Source: Verrucomicrobiota bacterium (GTDB taxonomy: Bacteria > Verrucomicrobiota > Verrucomicrobiia > Limisphaerales > AV2). Taken from it: a DNA stretch of 13,325 nt. The translations under genes and the position numbers were made by a program. Below, piece after piece: positions 7,118 to 12,528 of the stretch. Each line of letters begins with the position of its first letter. The first letter of the stretch is position 1. The stretch covers positions 1 through 13,325 of the forward strand of contig QHPW01000481.1 of assembly GCA_003219675.1 (NCBI GenBank), read 5' to 3'. Below the pieces are notes generated by a model. That model was given only the letters and a program-made list of their open reading frames with translations, had not been told where the DNA came from and did not search any database.

Positions 7118-7165
7118 TCGGTGCGCCGATGTTGCCGAACGCGACTGTCTCTCTAAATCGGCATT

Positions 7166-7193
7166 CGCAAATCGCAAATCGCAAATCGAAATT
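7166..7193 (+). repeat. CGCAAAT tandem array just before the lpxD start
   Basis: Three perfect 7-base units CGCAAAT (7166-7172, 7173-7179, 7180-7186) and a degenerate fourth CGAAATT (7187-7193), ending 3 bases before the lpxD ATG. It fills the place where a Shine-Dalgarno would be. A related array with CGTAAAT/CGCAAGT units stands directly before argB at 12507-12528. The remainder of the panD-lpxD gap has only a 5-base hairpin at the panD stop (7117-7130). Confidence 0.75.
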
Positions 7194-7196
7194 GCA

Positions 7197-8231
7197 ATGG
7201 CTCTGACCGCCGCTGAAATCGCCAAACAAATCGACGGTGAAGTGCTGGGCGACGCCTCGGTACCGCTCTGCGGTTTCGCGCCGGCGGACAAGGCAAAGAC
7301 CGGGGACCTCACTTTCGCCGAGAACCAAACCTACTTCAACCGCGCCGAGCAAAGCGCCGCGTCCGCCATCATGGTGGAAGGCCAGTTTACTTCGACCAAA
7401 AAGACGCTGATTCGCGTGCCCAACGCCCGCATCGCCTTTGCCAAGGTGCTGCCTCTGTTTTTTCCCGAACGAACTTTAGCTCCCGGTGTTCATCCGACGG
7501 CCGTCGTGGCAACTTCAGCGCAGGTGGATCCCACCGCCCACATCGGACCCCACTGCGTGATCGACGAGCAGGTCCGCATCGGCCCTCGCTGCGCTTTGCA
7601 TGGCGGCAATTTTGTCGGCGCCAACTGCGTACTCGCCTCAGACACGCAGCTTTTTCCGAACGTCGTCCTTTACCCGCGCACGCAGGTCGGCCAGCGCGTG
7701 CGCATTCATGCCGGCGCGATCATCGGCTCGGACGGGTTTGGCTACGTGCTCGATGCCGGCGCCCATCGCAAAGTGCCTCAAATCGGCTACGTCATCATTC
7801 ACGACGATGTGGAGATCGGCGCCAATGTGACCATCGACCGGGGCGCCCTTGGCCCGACTTCGATCGGCCGGGACGCGAAGATCGATAACCTCGTCCAGAT
7901 CGCCCACAACGTGGCGATTGGCGAGCATTGCCTCGTCGTCGCGCAGTCCGGCATCGCCGGCAGCACCAAGCTCGGCAATTTCGTGACGCTTGCCGGCCAA
8001 GTCGGCCTCGCCGGCCACTTGAAGATCGGCAACAAGGTGACCATCGCGGCGCAGTCCGGCGTGATGCACGACATTCCCGACGGCGAGAAGTGGTTCGGCT
8101 ATCCGGCCCAGCCGGACCGCCAGACGAAACGCCAGATCCTGGCCGTTCAACAACTGCCGGAGCTGATCCGGCGTGTGGCCGAACTGGAGAAAAAGCTCGC
8201 AGAGACTGCCTCAAATTCCAGGAAACCTTAA
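7197..8231 (+). CDS. lpxD: UDP-3-O-acylglucosamine N-acyltransferase
   Basis: Third step of lipid A synthesis: transfers a 3-hydroxyacyl chain from acyl-carrier protein to the amino group of UDP-3-O-acylglucosamine. Cytoplasmic trimer of 344 residues, normal length. The N-terminal uridine-binding domain spans about 1-95, followed by a left-handed beta-helix of hexapeptide repeats (about 97-290) with many I/V/L-G-x-x-x-x turns. The conserved GSDGFGY is at 177-183, and the catalytic His is His237 in QIAHN. The C-terminal helix (about 310-337) ends ELEKKLAE. It shows the cell makes lipopolysaccharide and so has a Gram-negative envelope. The usual neighbours fabZ, lpxA, lpxB or bamA are absent; it sits between panD and rplM. 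A 201-base gap follows. Confidence 0.96.
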   Translation: MALTAAEIAKQIDGEVLGDASVPLCGFAPADKAKTGDLTFAENQTYFNRAEQSAASAIMVEGQFTSTKKTLIRVPNARIAFAKVLPLFFPERTLAPGVHPTAVVATSAQVDPTAHIGPHCVIDEQVRIGPRCALHGGNFVGANCVLASDTQLFPNVVLYPRTQVGQRVRIHAGAIIGSDGFGYVLDAGAHRKVPQIGYVIIHDDVEIGANVTIDRGALGPTSIGRDAKIDNLVQIAHNVAIGEHCLVVAQSGIAGSTKLGNFVTLAGQVGLAGHLKIGNKVTIAAQSGVMHDIPDGEKWFGYPAQPDRQTKRQILAVQQLPELIRRVAELEKKLAETASNSRKP

Positions 8232-8261
8232 GCACGCCGCCCGTTGACACTATCACCATTG

Positions 8262-8334
8262 CACGGCTGCTCTCCCTCTCCCCGCGAGGGACGAGCCGGG
8301 AGCGGGAAATATTTTCCGGCTCACTTATGGTGAG
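8262..8334. repeat. Hairpin-rich intergenic element downstream of lpxD
   Basis: Contains TCCCT/AGGGA arms with a 9-base loop (8273-8291), CCCGC/GCGGG arms around 8281-8306, and a CTCAC-TTATG-GTGAG hairpin (8320-8334). From memory, CT-rich strings such as CCCTCTCCCCGCGAGGGA recur between genes in many Verrucomicrobiota, so I take this as a dispersed repeat. That cannot be tested inside this window because there is only one copy. No gene is seen in 8232-8432. Confidence 0.4.
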
Positions 8335-8380
8335 TAGTGTCCAGATGCCCCCTCACCGAGCTCAAATCGCTTTTTGACTG

Positions 8381-8408
8381 TTGACTTACCCGGCCCGTTT
8401 GCTAGGTT
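8381..8408 (+). promoter_or_regulatory. Candidate promoter of rplM-rpsI
   Basis: TTGACT (8381-8386; a second TTGACT lies at 8374-8379), a 16-base spacer, TAGGTT (8403-8408). The transcript would begin near 8415, about 18 bases before the rplM ATG. The -35 is good, the -10 only partial. Confidence 0.45.
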
Positions 8409-8432
8409 CACCGCTCCTTATTTCGGGGTTGG

Positions 8433-8867
8433 ATGAAAACGTATCTGCCGAAAGTGAATCTGGACGGGCGCAGCTGGCACCTCATTGACGCCGACGGCGC
8501 CGTGCTGGGCCGCCTCGCCGCGCAAGTGGCCAACGTTCTGCGGGGGAAAAACAAGCCGGTCTTCACGCCGCATCTCGATGCGGGCGATTTCGTGGTCGTC
8601 ATCAACGCCGAAAAGGTCGTCCTGACCGGCAAGAAAGAGACTGAAAAACTGTTCATGTCTTACTCCGGCTGGAAAGGCGGCGAAAGGTACAAGTCGGTCG
8701 CGCAACTCCGCGCGCGTCATCCCGAACGCCTCATCCTGCACGCCGTGAAAGGCATGATCCCCAAAAACCGGCTCGGCGACCGCCTGTTGACCAAGCTCAA
8801 AGTCTATAAAGGCGCCAATCACCCGCACGCCGCGCAGAAACCCGCAGTTCTCGCGCCCGCCATCTAG
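8433..8867 (+). CDS. rplM: 50S ribosomal protein L13
   Basis: Large-subunit protein that binds 23S rRNA early in assembly. It has 144 residues, the normal bacterial length. Family landmarks: an N-terminal WHLIDADGAVLGRLAA (about 15-30), a DFVVVINAEKVVLTGKK strand region (about 52-68), the SGWKGGERYK loop, HPERLILHAVKGMIPKNRLG (about 95-114, the L13 signature area), and a C-terminal YKGANHPHAAQKP. The ATG at 8433 follows GGGGTTGG, a weak ribosome site. rpsI follows after 45 bases, the near-universal rplM-rpsI pairing. Confidence 0.97.
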   Translation: MKTYLPKVNLDGRSWHLIDADGAVLGRLAAQVANVLRGKNKPVFTPHLDAGDFVVVINAEKVVLTGKKETEKLFMSYSGWKGGERYKSVAQLRARHPERLILHAVKGMIPKNRLGDRLLTKLKVYKGANHPHAAQKPAVLAPAI

Positions 8868-8872
8868 CGCGG

Positions 8873-8904
8873 TTCAACGATTCAACCTTTTTTAACGATT
8901 CAAC
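8873..8904 (+). repeat. Two direct copies of TTYAACGATTCAAC between rplM and rpsI
   Basis: TTCAACGATTCAAC (8873-8886) and TTTAACGATTCAAC (8891-8904) lie head to tail in the 45-base rplM-rpsI gap, leaving room for only 8 bases before the rpsI ATG. Two further copies stand between rpsI and argC. No Shine-Dalgarno is visible for rpsI. Confidence 0.6.
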
Positions 8905-8912
8905 GTCGAGTC

Positions 8913-9314
8913 ATGGCAGAAGCGAAAACTCAGGAATTCCTCGGAACCGGACGGCGCAAGACTTCGGTGGCGCGCGTCCGCCTGGCGGCCGGCTCCGGCA
9001 GGATCACGGTGAACAACCGCGCCTTCGAGAGTTATTTCCCGATCGAGAATCTGCGGATGCAAGCGCTCCAACCGCTGACCGTCACTGAGACGGCCGCCAA
9101 ATTTGACGTGCGCGTCAGCGTCGCCGGCGGCGGTCCCTCCGGCCAGGCCGGCGCCGTGCGGCACGGCATCGCCCGCGCGCTCATCGCCGCCGACGCCAGG
9201 CTGCGGCCGGCGCTCAAATCCAACGGCCTGCTCACCCGCGATCCGCGCATGCGCGAGCGCAAGAAGTACGGCCAGCCGGGCGCTCGCAAACGTTTCGAAT
9301 ACAGCAAACGCTAA
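8913..9314 (+). CDS. rpsI: 30S ribosomal protein S9
   Basis: Small-subunit protein whose C-terminal tail reaches the P-site tRNA. It has 133 residues, a normal length. The N-terminal signature GTGRRKTSVARVRL spans about residues 11-24. The central S9 signature GGGPSGQAGAVRHGIARAL is about 71-89, and the basic tail ends KRFEYSKR with the conserved terminal Lys-Arg. The start ATG 8913 is preceded by paired TTYAACGATTCAAC repeats rather than by a ribosome site. It is the last gene of the rplM-rpsI unit; a strong terminator follows 20 bases after the stop. Confidence 0.97.
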   Translation: MAEAKTQEFLGTGRRKTSVARVRLAAGSGRITVNNRAFESYFPIENLRMQALQPLTVTETAAKFDVRVSVAGGGPSGQAGAVRHGIARALIAADARLRPALKSNGLLTRDPRMRERKKYGQPGARKRFEYSKR

Positions 9315-9334
9315 AGCGAATCCAGTTTTGCAAG

Positions 9335-9365
9335 CCCCGCTGGCGATCGCCGGCGGGGTTTTTTT
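9335..9365 (+). terminator. Intrinsic terminator after rpsI
   Basis: CCCCGC-TGGCGATCGCCG-GCGGGG (9335-9358) folds into a 10-base stem with one T-G pair around a GATC loop, followed directly by seven T (9359-9365) and more T after one G. It closes the ribosomal protein unit and separates it from the arginine genes. Confidence 0.9.
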
Positions 9366-9375
9366 GTTTGTTTGC

Positions 9376-9456
9376 GTTGAACCGTTAAAACGTTGAAACC
9401 TAAGGCGGCCGAAATCAAAGTCTGCTTCCGGACCGAACCCGGTTTAACGATTCAAC
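9376..9456. repeat. Inverted pair of the TTTAACGATTCAAC motif between rpsI and argC
   Basis: One copy in reverse orientation (9376-9389, reading TTTAACGGTTCAAC on the minus strand) and one in forward orientation (9443-9456, identical to 8891-8904). The reverse copy starts 11 bases after the terminator T-run. The 9366-9473 gap holds no clear promoter, though argC should need one after the terminator. Confidence 0.5.
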
Positions 9457-9473
9457 AGCTGGCGAAACAACGT

Positions 9474-10538
9474 ATGAAAACCACCGTGAAAGTTGCAGTC
9501 GTGGGAGCGTCCGGCTACTCCGGCGAGGAACTGGTGCGATTGCTCCTGCATCATCCGCACGCCGACCTGACCGCCGTCACCTCGCGTCAATACGCCGGCC
9601 AGACCCTCACGCAAATCTTCCCGAAATTCGCACATCATCCGACGGCGAAAACGCTCTGTTTCAGCGATCCGAACGCCGGGTTGCTGGCCCGCCAGGCCGA
9701 AATCGTTTTCCTCGCGCTGCCGCACGGTGTCGCCGCGGAATACACCGCTCCCCTGCTCCAACTCGGTCGCCAGGTAATCGATCTGAGCGCCGATTTCCGC
9801 CTGAAAAGCGAAGCGGTTTACAAAGAGTTCTACAGCCGAGACCATCCCGCGCCTGATTTGCTCATAAAATCTGTTTACGGCCTGCCGGAAATTAATCGCT
9901 CACAAATCCTGAACGCCTCGCTGGTGGCCTCGCCCGGCTGCTACCCCACGAGCATCCTGCTTCCGACGATTCCCTTGTTGCGCGATGGATTGGTCAAACC
10001 GTCCGGCATCATCGCCAACTCGCTCAGCGGCGTCAGCGGCTCCGGACGGAAAGTGGAACCCGATTACCTCTTTGTCGAATGCAACGAAAGCGTGCGGCCT
10101 TACGGCATCCCGAAGCACCGGCATTTGTCCGAGATTGAGCAGGAACTCTCGCTCGCAGCCGGCGTGAAGGTGACCATCCAGTTCACGCCGCATCTCATCC
10201 CGATGAACCGCGGCGTTCTGACCACGATTTACCTCGCGCCGGAAAAACATTTCACCACCCCCGACCAGGCCGATGCGCTCGAGGAGAAAATTGCCGATTG
10301 TTACCGTTCGGCTTACTGCAACGAGCCGTTCGTCCGCCTGCTCGACGGCCAGGCGTTGCCCGATACCAAAAACGTCGTCGGCACCAACGTCATCGAAATC
10401 GCGTGGCGGCTCGATCCGCGTACCGGCCGGCTGCTGGTCATGAGCGCTCTGGACAACCTCGTAAAAGGCGCAAGCGGCCAGGCCGTGCAAAGCTTCAACA
10501 TCATCTGCGGCTTCCCGGAAACGGCCGGGTTGGTTTGA
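9474..10538 (+). CDS. argC: N-acetyl-gamma-glutamyl-phosphate reductase
   Basis: Third step of arginine synthesis: NADPH reduction of N-acetylglutamyl phosphate to the semialdehyde. Cytoplasmic, 354 residues, usual length for the long bacterial type. The nucleotide loop GASGYSG is at 11-17 just after the first strand. Catalytic Cys156 is in SPGCYPTS, and the active-site histidines are in PKHRH (213-217). The C-terminal KGASGQAVQSFN (331-342) is conserved. The frame is open 27 codons further to a TTG at 9393, but those codons cross a repeat and are not family-like; ATG 9474 starts directly at the Rossmann strand. It begins the arginine cluster after the rpsI terminator. argJ follows after 155 bases. 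Confidence 0.96.
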   Translation: MKTTVKVAVVGASGYSGEELVRLLLHHPHADLTAVTSRQYAGQTLTQIFPKFAHHPTAKTLCFSDPNAGLLARQAEIVFLALPHGVAAEYTAPLLQLGRQVIDLSADFRLKSEAVYKEFYSRDHPAPDLLIKSVYGLPEINRSQILNASLVASPGCYPTSILLPTIPLLRDGLVKPSGIIANSLSGVSGSGRKVEPDYLFVECNESVRPYGIPKHRHLSEIEQELSLAAGVKVTIQFTPHLIPMNRGVLTTIYLAPEKHFTTPDQADALEEKIADCYRSAYCNEPFVRLLDGQALPDTKNVVGTNVIEIAWRLDPRTGRLLVMSALDNLVKGASGQAVQSFNIICGFPETAGLV

Positions 10539-10574
10539 ATGCGGTCCTTTTATCCGAGAATCAACGCGAATCTC

Positions 10575-10697
10575 ATGAAGCTTTCTTCTTTTGCTTTCCT
10601 GCAACAGGTGCCTGTTCCGCGTGCAAGGGAGCGCCCGTCAATTCAAGTCTTCCTTCGCGTCCATTCGCGTCATTCGCGGACAAAACCAGTCTCATGA
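10575..10697 (+). other. 40-codon open frame overlapping the argJ start (coding status doubtful)
   Basis: An ATG frame of 40 codons with 6 Arg, ending in a TGA that overlaps the argJ ATG (ATGA). Its first ten bases TCTCATGAAG (10571-10580) are repeated at the argJ start (10690-10699). It may be chance: the gap also contains near-repeated TTCGCGTC/ATTCGCG strings typical of non-coding repeats. No family resemblance is seen. Confidence 0.2.
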
Positions 10698-12193
10698 AGG
10701 CAAAGCTAAGAAAAGTTCCCGGTTCCATCGTCGCCCCCAAAGGTTTCCTCGCCTCCGGCGTTTTCTGCGACATCAAGCGGCTCGGCACCGGCAAAGGTTC
10801 GCAGAAGGGCAGGAAACGCGACCTGGCGCTGATTGTCTCGGAAGTTCGGGCGACCGTGGCCGGTATGTTCACGACCAACCAGGTCTGCGCCGCGCCTGTG
10901 AAAGTCTGCATCGAACGCGTCAAGAAGGGCGTCGCTCAGGCCATCGTCGTGAACTCCGGCAACGCCAATGCCTGCACCGGCAGCCAGGGTTTGAAAGACG
11001 CGATAGAAATGGCGCGTGTTACGGCGGAAGCATTGAATCGCTGTAGAGTCGGCTGTCCGCCGCCGATGAATTCGCGTGGGGACACGCGACGCTGCATCAA
11101 GATAGAACACGTCCTGGTCGGCTCGACCGGGCGAATTGGCATAACGCTGCCGATGCACAACGTGAAGCGTGGCATCCTCGAGGCCGCCGCGTTGCTCGAT
11201 CACTCGGTCCAATGCGCCGACCACGCGGTGGAAGCCATCATGACGAGCGACTCCAGGCCCAAGCAAATCGCGGCCGAATTCAAGCTGAGCGGCAAGCTGG
11301 TCCGCATCGGCGGCATTTGCAAGGGCGCGGGCATGATCCAGCCCGGCATGAGCGCCACCGGAAAACGCCCCGCCGCCATTCCAGGCCGGGCGCGCTCTGC
11401 GAGCGCGCCGCAGGGTGGCCGTTCCCAAAGGCAAGCGACGATGCTCTGCTTCATCACCACGGACACAGCCATCGAAGCGAGGGCTCTCCAGGCCGCGTTG
11501 CGCCAGGCCGTCGCGAACAGTTTCAACCGCATTACGGTGGACGGCGACATGAGCACCAACGACACGGTGCTTGTGCTGGCGAATGGGCGCACGAGGAATC
11601 CGCTTCTCCGCGGCGGTGGGGCCAGAGTCCCCTCGATCCCTGACTCGGGACGCGCCGCGAAGATTTCAGGGCTCGACGGAGTCACGCCCCACCGGGATTT
11701 GGCGACATTCCAGTCCGCGCTCGATCACGTCTGTCTCGAACTCGCCAAAATGATTGTGCGCGACGGCGAAGGCGTGTCGCGCTTCGTCACCGTGCGCGTT
11801 AACGGCGCGCGAAATTTCGCCGAGGCCGACGCCGCGGCGCGCGCCGTGGCGAACAGCGCGCTCGTGAAGACAAGCTGGAACGGCGGCGACCCGAACTGGG
11901 GCCGGATCATGGACGCGCTCGGCTATTCGTCCGCCAAAGTCGTCGAAGAGAAAGTGGACATCGGTTACAGCGCGCCCGGCAGTCGGAAGATTCTCTGGAG
12001 CCTCAAACGCGGCCAGCCGACCAAAGTCAGCTTCAAAGTTCTCTGCGCCGCGGTCGGGCTGAAGGAATTCGACTTGCACATCCACCTGAACCTCGGCAAA
12101 GCGAGCGTTGTGATTTACTCGACTGACCTCACGGAAGAATACGTGGACTTCAACAAAGGCGACGTCAGCGATCCAGCAACACTCGGAGGGTAA
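10694..12193 (+). CDS. argJ: Bifunctional glutamate N-acetyltransferase/amino-acid acetyltransferase with in-frame insertions
   Basis: Recycles the acetyl group from N-acetylornithine to glutamate in the cyclic arginine pathway; in some bacteria it also uses acetyl-CoA. The precursor cuts itself before a Thr. It has 499 residues against the usual 400-415. Expected landmarks are present: APKGF (14-18), GMFTTN (57-62), VVNSGNANACTG (85-96), GSTGRIG (143-149, oxyanion Thr-Gly), CKGAGMI (209-215), ATML (248-251, nucleophile Thr249), DGDMSTNDTVL (283-293), MIVRDGEG (353-360) and NWGRIMDALGYS (401-412). The extra length lies in three clear inserts (about 115-134, 220-247, 299-330) and a smaller one near 31-41. 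The 220-247 insert replaces the normal tight link between MIxPNM and ATML. All inserts keep the frame and all catalytic residues remain, so it is probably functional. No Shine-Dalgarno precedes ATG 10694. Confidence 0.94.
   Translation: MKAKLRKVPGSIVAPKGFLASGVFCDIKRLGTGKGSQKGRKRDLALIVSEVRATVAGMFTTNQVCAAPVKVCIERVKKGVAQAIVVNSGNANACTGSQGLKDAIEMARVTAEALNRCRVGCPPPMNSRGDTRRCIKIEHVLVGSTGRIGITLPMHNVKRGILEAAALLDHSVQCADHAVEAIMTSDSRPKQIAAEFKLSGKLVRIGGICKGAGMIQPGMSATGKRPAAIPGRARSASAPQGGRSQRQATMLCFITTDTAIEARALQAALRQAVANSFNRITVDGDMSTNDTVLVLANGRTRNPLLRGGGARVPSIPDSGRAAKISGLDGVTPHRDLATFQSALDHVCLELAKMIVRDGEGVSRFVTVRVNGARNFAEADAAARAVANSALVKTSWNGGDPNWGRIMDALGYSSAKVVEEKVDIGYSAPGSRKILWSLKRGQPTKVSFKVLCAAVGLKEFDLHIHLNLGKASVVIYSTDLTEEYVDFNKGDVSDPATLGG
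11036..11095 (+). repeat. In-frame insert in argJ with two hairpins, related to the 5189-5236 repeat
   Basis: Encodes about 20 extra residues (115-134, NRCRVGCPPPMNSRGDTRRC) where relatives pass straight into the strand before STG. The DNA contains TCGGC/GCCGA arms (11049-11066) and a perfect TCGCGTG-GGGA-CACGCGA hairpin (11072-11089). It begins with GTAGAGTCGG (11043-11052), the exact core of the intergenic repeat at 5216-5225. Insert borders are approximate, judged from memory of the family. Confidence 0.5.
11351..11434 (+). repeat. 84-base in-frame insert in argJ before the autocleavage site
   Basis: Encodes 28 residues (220-247), rich in Arg, Ala, Ser, Gly and Pro, between PGM and ATML. 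Its centre is a perfect 9-base hairpin GGCGCGCTC-TGC-GAGCGCGCC (11389-11409). Removing exactly these 84 bases would restore the family-like MIQPGM-ATML junction, which is the evidence for an insertion. Confidence 0.6.
11588..11683 (+). repeat. Third in-frame insert region in argJ
   Basis: About 20-30 extra residues (within 299-330) between VLANG and the DLATFQ helix, where the family has a short variable loop. The DNA has GGGG/CCCC arms (11618-11632) and GAGTC/GACTC arms around a 12-base loop (11625-11646). Because this loop varies in length in the family, the insertion call is weaker than for the other two. Confidence 0.35.
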
Positions 12194-12207
12194 AAAGACG
12201 AAAAGTC

Positions 12208-12490
12208 ATGCCAACCCGCGACACCAAAGCAAAGTTATGACAACCCGCTGGAACTGGTTCGAGGACTTCTTCCACGGCGTTGCCTGGAGACCGAAGCCAC
12301 CTTTGTGCGCCACGGCAAGAGCGAGACGCGAAAGTGGTGGCATTGGGTCTATACGGTCGGCGAAATACGTCGGCTGTTGGAGCAGGCCGGCCTGGCAATC
12401 AGGAATCTGCACAGCTCGCGCGAATTGCCGGCCATTCAAGTTGGGAAGTCGCCTCCTGCTCATCGTCGGAGAAAAACCAGCGGACGCCCG
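12208..12490 (+). pseudogene. Remnant of a methyltransferase-like gene, frameshifted
   Basis: The 335-base argJ-argB gap (12194-12528) holds coding debris. One frame reads LETEATFVRHGKSETRKWWH, then VYTVGEIRRLLEQAGLAIRN (to about 12425). A second frame continues with RPFKLGSRLLLIVGEKPA (about 12433-12490). Joined by one frameshift near 12425-12435, these resemble the C-terminal end of a class I SAM-dependent methyltransferase: a strand, the helix before an AGL turn, then a final strand LLLIVGEKP. The ATG at 12208 reads only ten codons before TGA in yet another frame. The SAM-binding core is missing, so this is a truncated, broken relic rather than a gene. The assignment is by motif impression and could be wrong. 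Confidence 0.5.
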
Positions 12491-12506
12491 GTCCCGGAAA
12501 CGAATT

Positions 12507-12528
12507 GTAAATCGCAAGTCGTAAATCG
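12507..12528 (+). repeat. Degenerate CG[CT]AA[AG]T array abutting the argB start
   Basis: Units GTAAAT (12507-12512), CGCAAGT (12513-12519) and CGTAAAT (12520-12526), then CG and the argB ATG. Same 7-base periodicity and consensus as the array before lpxD. No Shine-Dalgarno is seen for argB. Confidence 0.6.

Noticed and set aside
7166..7193. CGCAAAT array as a CRISPR
   Set aside because: Units are 7 bases with no spacers; no cas gene is present in the window.
10298..10693. Upstream extension of the argJ frame, 132 codons
   Set aside because: It overlaps the end of argC and a repeat-like gap; the family N-terminus fits ATG 10694.
12237..12524. 95-codon plus-strand frame between argJ and argB as a small gene
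   Set aside because: Only its last third looks protein-like, and it continues the sense of a different frame upstream, so a frameshifted relic explains it better.
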